DNA of 64,000 nt from Treponema sp. UBA1747 (GTDB lineage Bacteria > Spirochaetota > Spirochaetia > Treponematales > Treponemataceae): NCBI GenBank assembly GCA_002315375.1, contig DCHR01000006.1, positions 75,391-139,390 of the forward strand, written 5' to 3'. Below are positions 15,865 to 23,723 of the stretch, one piece after another; positions within the stretch are counted from its first letter, which is position 1, and every line of letters begins with the position of its first letter. Below the pieces are notes generated by a model. The model was not told where the DNA came from. It saw nothing but the letters and a program-made list of their open reading frames with translations, and ran no database searches. Both the position numbers and the translations under genes were made by a program.

Positions 15865-16773
15865 TTATTTTGTCTTACAAAGTACAGAACCCATTCCTAC
15901 ATTAACAGAAATGTGATTTTCTTTTTTGTTTCCAGGAGTTACATTCTGAACTCCGGAATATTTTTTGTCATTGAAGCGAAAGTCTCCCAGTCCAACTTTG
16001 CAGTCGAAAGAAAAACTATCTTCCTTGTCATCCAGTTTCAGATTAACAGCACCCATACCGCAATCTACATTTGTTCTTCCTTTAAGGCTTCCTGAAAGTT
16101 CCATATTTCCCATGCCGCATTTGATGTCGCTTTTTTCACTTGCAATACCGCTGAGAATCAGATTGCCGGCTCCTACAGAAATGCTGGCCTTTTTACAGTT
16201 CATGGAAAGGGTTTTTGTTTTCAGAAGTCCTGCGCCAAGTCTGATTTTTGCTTCATCAAGGTTTGCATTTGCTGGTACAGTAATCAGGATGCGTGGAATG
16301 ATACGGCTTTTATGTTCATGGCTGAAAAAGTCCAGAACTCCCATTTTTTTAATGCTGTTTACAACCAGTGTCTTGTTTGAAATAAAGCAGGTGAAATTTT
16401 CTTTTCTGATACCTCTGGTTTCTACCATCCATTTGTTGCCCGGAATGAAAACTGCGTGGCAGGCTCCTAAATCCATGGAAACGGATGTTATTTCATCCTG
16501 TGAAAAATCAAAGCAAAGGGAATCGAAAGGAATTTCTGTTTTTTCTGAAGAATCTTCTTCATTTTCAGATGCTGTAAGGGCATTTGAAAACTTTTCCATA
16601 ATTGTTTTTGCTGTTTCTTCAGGACTTCCCAGTTCTTTGATTACTTTTTCGTCATCATCAGCATCCTCGAAGTAGTCTGAATAATACTGAAGTGCTTCAG
16701 ATTTTTCTTCATCAGTAAGTGATGTAAGTCTTCCTTTAAGTTCATTCAAATATTCTTCTCTTGTCATACTCAT
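15865..16773 (-). CDS. HAAS-domain (DUF1700) protein with DUF4097-like beta-helix
   Basis: 302 aa. Residues ~1-65 are a HAAS domain (MTREEYLNELKGRLTSL, then ALQYYSDYFEDA and KVIKELGSPEETA). Residues ~110-300 are repetitive beta strands of the DUF4097 putative-adhesin type (SVGAGNLILSGIASEKSDIKCGMGNMEL-like units recur). HAAS proteins are usually partners of PadR-like regulators, and this one overlaps the PadR gene by 4 nt. No membrane segment is obvious. The likely role is envelope-stress sensing with PspC; this is inference from context. Confidence 0.85.
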   Translation of the reverse strand: MSMTREEYLNELKGRLTSLTDEEKSEALQYYSDYFEDADDDEKVIKELGSPEETAKTIMEKFSNALTASENEEDSSEKTEIPFDSLCFDFSQDEITSVSMDLGACHAVFIPGNKWMVETRGIRKENFTCFISNKTLVVNSIKKMGVLDFFSHEHKSRIIPRILITVPANANLDEAKIRLGAGLLKTKTLSMNCKKASISVGAGNLILSGIASEKSDIKCGMGNMELSGSLKGRTNVDCGMGAVNLKLDDKEDSFSFDCKVGLGDFRFNDKKYSGVQNVTPGNKKENHISVNVGMGSVLCKTK

Positions 16774-17084
16774 TCTCCTACAAGAATATTATTCAATTTA
16801 TTTCTGTATTCTAACCAGTCCTGCTGATACACGGCCAGAAACTGATAGCCTTTTGCGGTAACTTTGTAATACCGCCTGTTTCTTCCCTGAAATTCCTGAT
16901 CAAAGGTTTCCAGACATTCTTCTTTCTGCAAACGTCGAAGGACCGGGTATAGGGTGCTTTCAGAAACATCCATAACTGAACGGACATCCTGTGTTATCTT
17001 GTAACCGTAGGATGAACCTCCATCCTTAGCAACAATAGCCAGAACAACTGCATCAAGAAGGGAAGAGCTTATTGGAAATGCCAT
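16770..17084 (-). CDS. PadR-family transcriptional regulator
   Basis: 104 aa winged-helix repressor. The N-terminal part LDAVVLAIVAKDGGSSYGYKITQDV and the wing region ESTLYPVLRRLQKEECLE are diagnostic of PadR; RNRRYYKVTAKGYQFL follows. It is the first gene of a three-gene operon with HAAS and PspC genes. AGGAGG lies 6 nt before the ATG. A 23-bp palindrome upstream is the probable operator, implying autoregulation. Confidence 0.92.
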   Translation of the reverse strand: MAFPISSSLLDAVVLAIVAKDGGSSYGYKITQDVRSVMDVSESTLYPVLRRLQKEECLETFDQEFQGRNRRYYKVTAKGYQFLAVYQQDWLEYRNKLNNILVGE

Positions 17085-17113
17085 AGCGCCTCCTGCAATA
17101 TTGCTTATGATTT

Positions 17114-17136
17114 AATATTATATATTATATAATATT
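17114..17136. promoter_or_regulatory. 23-bp palindrome, candidate PadR operator
   Basis: AATATTATAT - ATT - ATATAATATT, with perfect 10-bp arms, lies 30 nt upstream of padR in the divergent region shared with the ABC-F gene. It also contains possible -10 sequences for the minus-strand operon. Confidence 0.55.
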
Positions 17137-17226
17137 GTGTCAAGAAAAATGCTATTTTTTGTGTAATATTATTCGAAAATTAAAGGTTTTCTTTAATTTT
17201 TTTCGGATTTCCTTTAATATTTCCCT

Positions 17227-19161
17227 ATGACTCTTCTAACAGTAAACAATTTACGTAAAATCGGCCGTGAAAAAGATCTTTTCAGTGGTGTTACTTTTGG
17301 TCTTCAGGAAGGCGAAAAAGCAGCCCTTATTGGCCGCAACGGAACAGGAAAATCAACCCTCTTGAATACAATTGCGGGCGTGCTGCCTCCAGATGACGGA
17401 GCAGTAGTTTTTAACCGTGAGTGCGGGGTTTCTTTTCTGCCTCAAAATCCTGTTTATGAAAAAGAAGATTCAATCCGGGATCATATTTTTAAAAGTAAAA
17501 GTGAAAAATTAAAGATTATCCGTGAATATGAACAGGTTTGTGAAGAAATGGCTGTACGCCCGAACCTGGCAAAACGCTATGAAGAACTGAATAAACTGAT
17601 GGAAGACAAAAATCTCTGGATTTATGAAAGCCAGATTTCTTCCATTCTTTCAAAACTTGGAATTCATGACCTGGAACGCAAAATGGGAGAGCTTTCGGGC
17701 GGTATGATAAAGAAAGTTGCTCTTGCCCAGGTTCTTGTAGAAGACGCAAAACTTCTGCTTCTGGACGAACCGACAAACCACCTGGATATTACAACCATTA
17801 CCTGGCTTCAGAAATATCTTCACGATACTGAAAAATCGGTATTGATGGTAACTCATGACCGTTACTTTCTGGACGCAGTATGTAACAATATTTATGAGCT
17901 GGCAAGAAACAAGCTGACACTTTATCACGGAAATTATTCTGAATATCTTGATAAGAAAGAGAAGGAAGCAGAAATTGAAGCCAACACTGAACGCAGAATT
18001 GAAAGTGTTCTTCGTTTTGAACGGGAATGGCTTTTGCGCGGTCCCTGCGCCCGCGGAACAAAAATTAAAGCCAGAATTCAGCGTGATGAACAGCTTATCA
18101 ACCGTGAAAAATTTCAGGCAGATAAAGGTTTTACTTTTGAAGTAAAAGGCCGTCGCCTTGGTGGAAAAGTACTGGAACTGCATGGAGTGGGAAAATCATT
18201 TGAGAAAGGTTTTTCTGATCCTGAAGGGAAGAGGGAATGTGTACTGAAAGATTTCAGTTATGTTTTTACAAAAGGGCAGAAAATCGGAATCTTTGGTGAC
18301 AACGGAAGCGGAAAGTCTACTCTGCTGAATATTATTACGGGAAAGCTTCAGCCTGATACAGGAACGGTTGTTGTAGGAGAAAATACATTCTTTGGTTATT
18401 ACAACCAGAATCCTGTATTCCCTGATACAGAAATGACAGTCCTGGAATATGTAAAGGAAGTGGCCCAGGCTGTTGAACTGAAAGACGGGACTATTGTCCG
18501 CCCGGAAAAATTCCTGGAAGAATTCGGCTTTGAAGGCCGCATTCAGTATTGTGCAGTTTCCACTTTAAGCGGCGGTGAAAGAAAGCGCCTTTTCCTTGTA
18601 CGGCTTCTTCTAACAAATCCAAACTTCCTTATTCTGGACGAACCGACCAACGACTTTGATATTTTTACAATGAATATTCTGGAACAGTTTTTGATGCAGT
18701 ACCAGGGCTGTCTTCTTATTGTAAGTCATGACCGGTACTTCATGGATAAAGTTGCGGATTCTTTGTTTATTCTGGAAGATGATGGAAGTGTCAGCGGATT
18801 TGTCGGCAAGTGCAGTGAGTACGTGGAATACAGAGAAAATGAGCAATGTACAATTCATAATGCACAACCAGATGCTGGTAAAGGAAAGAATTCTGGTAAT
18901 GGGGGACAGGCCTCTATGGCAGCTACAAATGCCAATGAGCCTGTAAAGAAAAAACTTTCTTATAAAGAACAGAAGGAATTTGAAGCGCTGGATGCAGAGA
19001 TTCCTGAACTGGAAGCACGGAAGACAGAACTTGAAGACCTTATGGGAAGCGGAACTGCAGGTGGAGATGAAATCGTAAAGGCAACTGCTGAATATAATAC
19101 TCTTACTGCAGAACTAGATGAAAAATATGAACGCTGGACAGAACTGGCAGAACGAATGTAA
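17227..19161 (+). CDS. ABC-F family ATPase (Uup-like)
   Basis: 644 aa with two ABC domains and no membrane segments. Walker A motifs are GRNGTGKSTLL (residue ~37) and GDNGSGKSTLL (~359), signature motifs are LSGGMIKKVALAQ and LSGGERKRLFLVR, and both have LLLDEPTNHLD / LILDEPTNDFD Walker B. The C-terminal ~80 residues form a coiled coil, as in Uup-type ABC-F proteins that act on the ribosome or bind DNA. A Gln/Asn-rich linker (~540-570) before the coiled coil contains an unusual repeat-derived stretch (18844-18867). TAATAT lies 6 nt before the ATG without a Shine-Dalgarno. Confidence 0.92.
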   Translation: MTLLTVNNLRKIGREKDLFSGVTFGLQEGEKAALIGRNGTGKSTLLNTIAGVLPPDDGAVVFNRECGVSFLPQNPVYEKEDSIRDHIFKSKSEKLKIIREYEQVCEEMAVRPNLAKRYEELNKLMEDKNLWIYESQISSILSKLGIHDLERKMGELSGGMIKKVALAQVLVEDAKLLLLDEPTNHLDITTITWLQKYLHDTEKSVLMVTHDRYFLDAVCNNIYELARNKLTLYHGNYSEYLDKKEKEAEIEANTERRIESVLRFEREWLLRGPCARGTKIKARIQRDEQLINREKFQADKGFTFEVKGRRLGGKVLELHGVGKSFEKGFSDPEGKRECVLKDFSYVFTKGQKIGIFGDNGSGKSTLLNIITGKLQPDTGTVVVGENTFFGYYNQNPVFPDTEMTVLEYVKEVAQAVELKDGTIVRPEKFLEEFGFEGRIQYCAVSTLSGGERKRLFLVRLLLTNPNFLILDEPTNDFDIFTMNILEQFLMQYQGCLLIVSHDRYFMDKVADSLFILEDDGSVSGFVGKCSEYVEYRENEQCTIHNAQPDAGKGKNSGNGGQASMAATNANEPVKKKLSYKEQKEFEALDAEIPELEARKTELEDLMGSGTAGGDEIVKATAEYNTLTAELDEKYERWTELAERM

Positions 19162-20148
19162 TTACAGAACCCGCCACGGGTTTTCGCTTCCGTCACGCCA
19201 GGCTTTTATGCTTTTAAGAGAATTTCCTACCATGTCACGGATGGCATTGTCTGTGTAGAAAGCCATGTGCGGTGTAACGATTACATTAGGCATAGAACGC
19301 AGAATCATGAGGGCATCGTTATCGAGCATGTCGCTTTTTAAGTCGTTGTAGTACATGCCGAATTCGTTTTCTACAACATCAAGACCACAGGCTGCAATCT
19401 TTCCTGATTTCAGTGCTTCAATTAAAGCTGTTGAATCGATGAGTCCGCCGCGGGCTGTATTGATGATTACAGAATTGTCCTTCATTTTTGCGATTGTATC
19501 TTTATTCAAAAGGTGGAAGTTTTCTTCTGTAAGGGGAGTGTGAAGAGTGATAATGTCGCTGTTTTTCAGGAGTGTTTCAAAATCCACATACTCTGCGTAT
19601 TTCTTTACTTCATCATTCTGGTATTTGTCGTAAGCGTAAATCTTGCAGCCGAAACCTGTAAGGTTTTTGATTACAGTTTTTCCGATACGGCCGGTGCCGA
19701 TAACACCTACAGAAAAATCTTTCAGTTCGCGTCCCTGAATGCCTTTCAATGAAAAATCATTTATTTCGGCACGCTGCATGATGCGCTTCATTTTGCGAAG
19801 GCTCATGAGCATAAGCATTACTGTGTAATCGGCAACGCCTTCAGGTCCGTAAACCGCGTTTCCCACCTGAATACCAAGCTCTTCACATTTTTTAAGGTCA
19901 ATGTGGTCATAGCCGATAGTTCTGGTGGAAATGTAGCGCACACCGTTTCTGTAGAATTCTTCGACCATTTCACCGGGTATTTTTGTGGTGATAATGCTCA
20001 AAGCATCGCAGCCTTTTGACAGATCTGTGTTCTTTCCAAGTGCCGGAGCTTCCCGGCAGATTTCAAGTTCAATTCCAAGTTCTTCAGAATATTTCTTGAA
20101 CCATTGATCTTCATCAAAGTCGCGGTAATTGTAAACAAGAACTTTCAT
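19162..20148 (-). CDS. D-lactate dehydrogenase / VanH-like 2-hydroxyacid dehydrogenase
   Basis: 328 aa NAD-dependent D-2-hydroxyacid dehydrogenase that reduces pyruvate to D-lactate or a related 2-keto acid. The Rossmann motif GVIGTGRIGKTVIKNL lies at ~148-163. Catalytic Arg is in NTARGGLIDS, Glu in the VVENEFG region and His in VIVTPHMAFYT. Segments RYISTRTIGYDHID and MLMLMSLRKMKRI, and the FYYND-like motif, are close to VanH and D-Ldh. No vanA/vanX-type gene is adjacent, so a fermentative role is more likely. Its stop codon abuts the stop of the convergent ABC-F gene with no base between. Confidence 0.85.
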   Translation of the reverse strand: MKVLVYNYRDFDEDQWFKKYSEELGIELEICREAPALGKNTDLSKGCDALSIITTKIPGEMVEEFYRNGVRYISTRTIGYDHIDLKKCEELGIQVGNAVYGPEGVADYTVMLMLMSLRKMKRIMQRAEINDFSLKGIQGRELKDFSVGVIGTGRIGKTVIKNLTGFGCKIYAYDKYQNDEVKKYAEYVDFETLLKNSDIITLHTPLTEENFHLLNKDTIAKMKDNSVIINTARGGLIDSTALIEALKSGKIAACGLDVVENEFGMYYNDLKSDMLDNDALMILRSMPNVIVTPHMAFYTDNAIRDMVGNSLKSIKAWRDGSENPWRVL

Positions 20149-20182
20149 GTGTGCGCCCCTAAGCAGAAATCTGCGTTAGAAA

Positions 20183-20455
20183 TTATTCAACGATAGCAAT
20201 AATGTCGTTCATCTTAAGAATGAGGTGATCTTCGCCGTCAATTTTAAGCTGTGTTCCTGAGTATTTGTCGTACATGATTCTGTCGCCGACTTTTACTGAC
20301 ATTTTTACGTCTGCAGTTCCTTCGCCAACAGCAATAACTTTTGCTGTCATTGTTTTTTCCTGAGCTGCATCTGGGATAATAAGTCCGCTTGCTGTTTTTG
20401 TTTCGGCTTTGTCATTTTTTACCAGAACTCTGTCTGCTAATGGTGTAATTTTCAT
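20183..20455 (-). CDS. groES: Co-chaperonin GroES
   Basis: 90 aa. It is the lid of the GroEL folding chamber. MKITPLADRVLVKNDKAE starts the protein, the mobile loop is TKTASGLIIPD, and VKVGDRIMYDKYSGTQ lies near residue 60-75. AGGAG precedes the ATG. groEL is not adjacent, a split also seen in T. pallidum as I recall. I found no CIRCE element upstream; a possible promoter on the minus strand is TTGCCT-17-TAAATT. Confidence 0.96.
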   Translation of the reverse strand: MKITPLADRVLVKNDKAETKTASGLIIPDAAQEKTMTAKVIAVGEGTADVKMSVKVGDRIMYDKYSGTQLKIDGEDHLILKMNDIIAIVE

Positions 20456-20808
20456 GGTTTTTCTCCTATGTAATCCCGGATTTAAGGAAAATCCCGGAAT
20501 CCAGGCAATTTAAGTATGATTTTGTGTAAAATTTAATAAAAAAGGGTGAAAAAGGCAATAAAAAAAGACAAAATGGCCCAAAAGTTCATTCTTTGGAATC
20601 AAACGGGTCAAAATGATACAGATTTTGAAAAACAAGGAAGAAAAGGGTCAGAAAATCCCGGAATTTGGGGTCCGGGGTGTCCCCGGAGAAGGGGGTGTGC
20701 CGAAAACAGAGGGCTTTGAGCAGGGCGAAAAAGCTCTGGTTGAGGCCAGGGGGAAGGCGTTCCCCCTAAAAAAGAAACCGGTGAGAGAATTTCGTATAAA
20801 GTGAGAAT
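20456..20808. other. Non-coding spacer with GC-rich hairpin element
   Basis: This spacer lies between divergent groES and the sigma factor gene. A block at about 20639-20773 is much more GC-rich than its surroundings and is highly structured. It contains CCGGGG-TGT-CCCCGG (20672-20686), CAGAG/CTCTG (20707-20738) and AGGGGGAA-GGCG-TTCCCCCT (20748-20767). A 13-nt sequence AAAATCCCGGAAT occurs at 20488-20500 and 20652-20664. A 63-codon open frame (20613-20804) crosses it but has no ribosome site and looks incidental. The block is probably a dispersed repeat element. Confidence 0.5.
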
Positions 20809-20825
20809 TTGGCATGAAACTTGCT
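20809..20825 (+). promoter_or_regulatory. Sigma-54-type -24/-12 promoter
   Basis: TTGGCATG-AAAC-TTGCT matches the RpoN consensus TTGGCACG-N4-TTGCW with one change, and the GG (20811-20812) and GC (20823-20824) are 12 nt apart as required. A transcript would start near 20836, leaving a ~30-nt leader before the sigma gene. A weaker sigma-70 promoter, TTGCTA (20821-20826)-17-TAATAT (20844-20849), overlaps it. Confidence 0.55.
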
Positions 20826-20866
20826 ATATATCTGGTGTAAACTTAATATAAAAGGCAGGTATTGCA

Positions 20867-21706
20867 ATGAAAGACGAAAATGTTTTGGGAATGTATCTGA
20901 AGGAAATTAATAAGGTTCCACTTTTGTCTTACGAAGAAGAATGTGAACTGGCAAAGAAAGCTCAGGCTGGCGATAAAGCAGCACGTGATAAGCTTGCAAA
21001 TGCAAATCTTCGTTTTGTTGTTAATGTGGCAAAGAAATACCAGAATCATGGCCTTGATTTAATTGACCTTATCAGCGAAGGAAATATCGGACTTCTTACA
21101 GCTATCGAAAAATATGATGTATCAAAAGGATATCATTTCATTTCTTATGCAGTATGGTGGATTCGCCAGAGCATTCTGAAAGCTGTTTGTGAAAAGAGCC
21201 GTGCAATCAGACTTCCAATGAACCGTGCAAACGAACTTGTTCAGATTGAACATGCACGCAAAGAACTGAAAGGAAATTTTGCTGAAGCTGAGGAAATCCG
21301 TGAAATCGGACTTATGCTGGATATGGATGAAAATCATGTTCGTGAAATGGTAAATATTGCCCGTGATATGATTTCTCTGGATGCTCCTGTTATGGGAAAA
21401 GACGGATCAGACTGTCAGGTTGGTGATTTTATTGAAGATTCTGCACACAAATCTCCTGAGATGGCTGCTGAAGAAATCAATATGGTTGAAGACCTGGATG
21501 AAGTTCTGGGAACTCTCCGCCCTAATGAAGAAAGAGTTATTCGTCTTCGCTACGGTATCGGCGGAATGAAACCAATGTCACTTCAGGAAGTTGGTAAGGA
21601 ATGCAACCTTACAAAAGAACGCATCCGTCAGATTGAAAAGACTGCTATTGCCCGTATGCAGCATCCAACCCGTATGCGCCGACTTGAAGATTATGTAGCT
21701 GCTTAA
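20867..21706 (+). CDS. RNA polymerase sigma-70 family factor, RpoS-sized
   Basis: 279 aa. Region 1.2 is DENVLGMYLKEINKVPLLSYEEE, regions 2.1-2.4 run through RFVVNVAKKYQNHGLDLIDLISEGNIGL and SYAVWWIRQSI, and region 4.2 is LTKERIRQIEKTAIARM near the end. There is no region 1.1 and no long non-conserved insertion, so it is an RpoS- or alternative-RpoD-sized factor rather than a full-length RpoD. By position next to groES it matches T. pallidum TP1012 as I remember it. The upstream sigma-54-like promoter suggests RpoN control. Confidence 0.9.
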   Translation: MKDENVLGMYLKEINKVPLLSYEEECELAKKAQAGDKAARDKLANANLRFVVNVAKKYQNHGLDLIDLISEGNIGLLTAIEKYDVSKGYHFISYAVWWIRQSILKAVCEKSRAIRLPMNRANELVQIEHARKELKGNFAEAEEIREIGLMLDMDENHVREMVNIARDMISLDAPVMGKDGSDCQVGDFIEDSAHKSPEMAAEEINMVEDLDEVLGTLRPNEERVIRLRYGIGGMKPMSLQEVGKECNLTKERIRQIEKTAIARMQHPTRMRRLEDYVAA

Positions 21707-21725
21707 TAAGTAGCTGTTATAAAGG

Positions 21726-21753
21726 AAAGGGTTCCTTTGGGAGCCCTTTTTTT
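21726..21753 (+). terminator. Rho-independent terminator of the sigma gene
   Basis: Stem AAAGGGTTCC / GGAGCCCTTT (one G-U pair) with a 4-nt loop and a T run, 20 nt past the stop. Confidence 0.85.
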
Positions 21754-21804
21754 ATTTTAAAATCTATTTTATAATATGGAACACTTTACCTAATGGAGTT
21801 GCAG

Positions 21805-23487
21805 ATGCTTTCAGATATCGAAATCGCACAGAAAAACAAGATGACTTCAATTACTGAAGTTGCCGCAAAAATCGGGCTTTCAGAAAATGATCTGGACCTG
21901 TATGGTTCTTATAAAGCAAAAATTTCAATGAAGAAACTTCGGGAACTTCAGGCTAAAGCATCGGATCCTTCCAAAAGAGGGAAGCTGATTCTTGTTACAG
22001 CCATTACTCCAACTCCGGCAGGAGAAGGTAAATCGACTGTTTCAATCGGGCTGGCAGACGGACTTCAGAAAATCGGAAAGAAATCTGTTGTTGCTCTTCG
22101 TGAACCTTCACTGGGACCTTGTTTTGGTGTAAAAGGCGGAGCCTGTGGCGGCGGTTATGCACAGATTGTTCCAATGGAAGATATTAACCTGCATTTTACC
22201 GGCGACCTTCATGCAATCTCTATTGCAAACAATCTGATTGCGGCCCTTATCGATAATCACCTGCAGCAGGGAAATCCGCTGCATATTGATCCACGTACAA
22301 TTACCTGGAAACGCTGTGTGGATTTGAATGACCGTGCTCTCCGTAACATTGTTATTGGTCTTGGCGGAAAGATTCAGGGAGTTCCTCGTGAAGACCACTT
22401 TACAATTGCCGTTGCTTCAGAAATTATGGCAATTGTATGTCTGTCGAAATCAATTTCGGAACTTAAAGAAAGACTGGATAGAATTGTTATTGCTCAGAAT
22501 GACAGTAAAGAAAATGTCTGCTTTGGCGATTTACACTGTACAGGTGCTGTAGCAGCACTTCTTAAGGATGCTATTCGTCCGAACCTGGTACAGACTCTGG
22601 AAAAAACACCGGCCTTTGTTCACGGCGGACCTTTCGCAAATATTGCTCACGGCTGTAATTCTGTAAATGCAACTCTTTCGGCTCTTGCAACCGGTGACTA
22701 TGTTGTTACAGAAGCAGGTTTTGCTGCTGACCTTGGTGCTGAAAAATTCATGGATATCAAATGCCGTTCTGCAGGAATTGCTCCTGATGCAGTTGTAATT
22801 GTTGCAACAATCCGTGCCCTTAAAATGCATGGAGGTGTTCCAAAGAATGAACTTTCTGATGAAAATCTTTTTGCACTGGAAAAGGGTTTTGAAAATCTTG
22901 CAACTCATATTGAAAACATCAAGAAGTTCGGCGTTCCTGCCGTTGTAGCAGTAAATAAATTTATTACTGATACTGATAAAGAAATTGCCAAACTTAAACA
23001 ACTTTGTGAAGCTTACGGTGCAGAAGCAGTTCTTTCTGAAGGCTGGGAATTCGGCGGGGAAGGAACAAAAAATCTTGCACAGGCAGTTGTTGAAACCTGT
23101 GAAAAAGAAAATCATTTCCACTTTATGTACGAAGATCATATGAGTTTCAAGGAAAAGGTTGAAACTCTGGCAAAAGAAATTTATCGTGCAGGTTCTGTAG
23201 AATTCCAGGGATCAAGTCTGAAGAAGCTTAAGGAGTTTGAAGAAAAGGGGTACGGCAGTCTTCCAATCTGTATTGCAAAAACTCAGAGTTCAATCAGTCA
23301 TGATCCAAAAGCTATCGGAGCTCCAAGAGATTTTGTATTCCCTGTTCGTGATGTTCAGCTTTATGCCGGAGCCGGTTTTGTAGTAATCCTTGCCGGTGAT
23401 ATAATGACAATGCCTGGACTTCCAAAAGTTCCTGCAGCTGAAAACATCGATGTAGATGACGATGGAGTTATCAGCGGATTGTTCTAA
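21805..23487 (+). CDS. fhs: Formate-tetrahydrofolate ligase
   Basis: ATP-dependent formation of 10-formyl-THF from formate, feeding purine synthesis or acetogenic carbon flow. The P-loop TPTPAGEGKSTVSIGL lies near residue 70, and LREPSLGPCFGVKGGACGGGYAQ is diagnostic; the C-terminal motif TMPGLPKVPAAENIDVD is also typical. 560 aa fits the family. I chose the ATG at 21805 (MLSDIEIAQ) because GGAG lies 6 nt before it; the ATG at 21793 in the same frame contains that ribosome site. A TATAAT at 21770-21775 is the probable -10. Confidence 0.95.
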   Translation: MLSDIEIAQKNKMTSITEVAAKIGLSENDLDLYGSYKAKISMKKLRELQAKASDPSKRGKLILVTAITPTPAGEGKSTVSIGLADGLQKIGKKSVVALREPSLGPCFGVKGGACGGGYAQIVPMEDINLHFTGDLHAISIANNLIAALIDNHLQQGNPLHIDPRTITWKRCVDLNDRALRNIVIGLGGKIQGVPREDHFTIAVASEIMAIVCLSKSISELKERLDRIVIAQNDSKENVCFGDLHCTGAVAALLKDAIRPNLVQTLEKTPAFVHGGPFANIAHGCNSVNATLSALATGDYVVTEAGFAADLGAEKFMDIKCRSAGIAPDAVVIVATIRALKMHGGVPKNELSDENLFALEKGFENLATHIENIKKFGVPAVVAVNKFITDTDKEIAKLKQLCEAYGAEAVLSEGWEFGGEGTKNLAQAVVETCEKENHFHFMYEDHMSFKEKVETLAKEIYRAGSVEFQGSSLKKLKEFEEKGYGSLPICIAKTQSSISHDPKAIGAPRDFVFPVRDVQLYAGAGFVVILAGDIMTMPGLPKVPAAENIDVDDDGVISGLF

Positions 23488-23507
23488 TCTGCTGTAAAAA
23501 TAATTCT

Positions 23508-23581
23508 GACCCCGTAGCTCACTTGGATAGAGCGGCCGCCTCCTAAGCGGCAGGTAGTGCGTTCGAATCGCATCTGGGTCA
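23508..23581 (+). tRNA. tRNA-Arg (anticodon CCU)
   Basis: A full cloverleaf: acceptor GACCCCG/CTGGGTC (one C-U mismatch at pair 6-67), D stem GCTC/GAGC, anticodon stem GCCGC/GCGGC with loop CTCCTAA (anticodon CCT, reads AGG), T arm GTGCG-TTCGAAT-CGCAT, discriminator A. The CCA end is not encoded. It sits 20 nt after fhs. Confidence 0.93.
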
Positions 23582-23584
23582 TAA

Positions 23585-23621
23585 CGAAAGAGGGGCACTT
23601 CGATGAAGTGCCCCTCTTTCG
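23585..23621. terminator. 16-bp hairpin after tRNA-Arg
   Basis: Perfect stem CGAAAGAGGGGCACTT / AAGTGCCCCTCTTTCG with a 5-nt loop. The flanking T run is short, so it is either the tRNA terminator or a tRNA processing boundary. Confidence 0.7.
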
Positions 23622-23624
23622 TTT

Positions 23625-23689
23625 GTGAGTTTTTCTTTGCTCGCAGGAGGCTCGCATTTTTTACTTCGTAAAAAAACAGAAAAACTCAC
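23625..23689. repeat. Hairpin element with 12-bp perfect arms
   Basis: GTGAGTTTTTCT (23625-23636) and AGAAAAACTCAC (23678-23689) enclose GCTCGCAGGAGGCTCGC and an inner hairpin TTTTTTAC-TTC-GTAAAAAA (23657-23675). It lies directly downstream of the tRNA hairpin and before the convergent HAD gene. Confidence 0.6.
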
Positions 23690-23723
23690 CAGGGTTAATT
23701 GGGGCGTGTTCGGTCGCAAGAGG

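Noticed and set aside
20456..20620. CIRCE element (HrcA operator) upstream of groES
   Set aside because: I searched the spacer by eye for TTAGCACTC and its inverted partner and found none.
20613..20804. 63-aa open frame between groES and the sigma gene
   Set aside because: No ribosome site, crosses several perfect hairpins, and its Gly/Lys/Glu-rich product resembles nothing; more likely a structured repeat.
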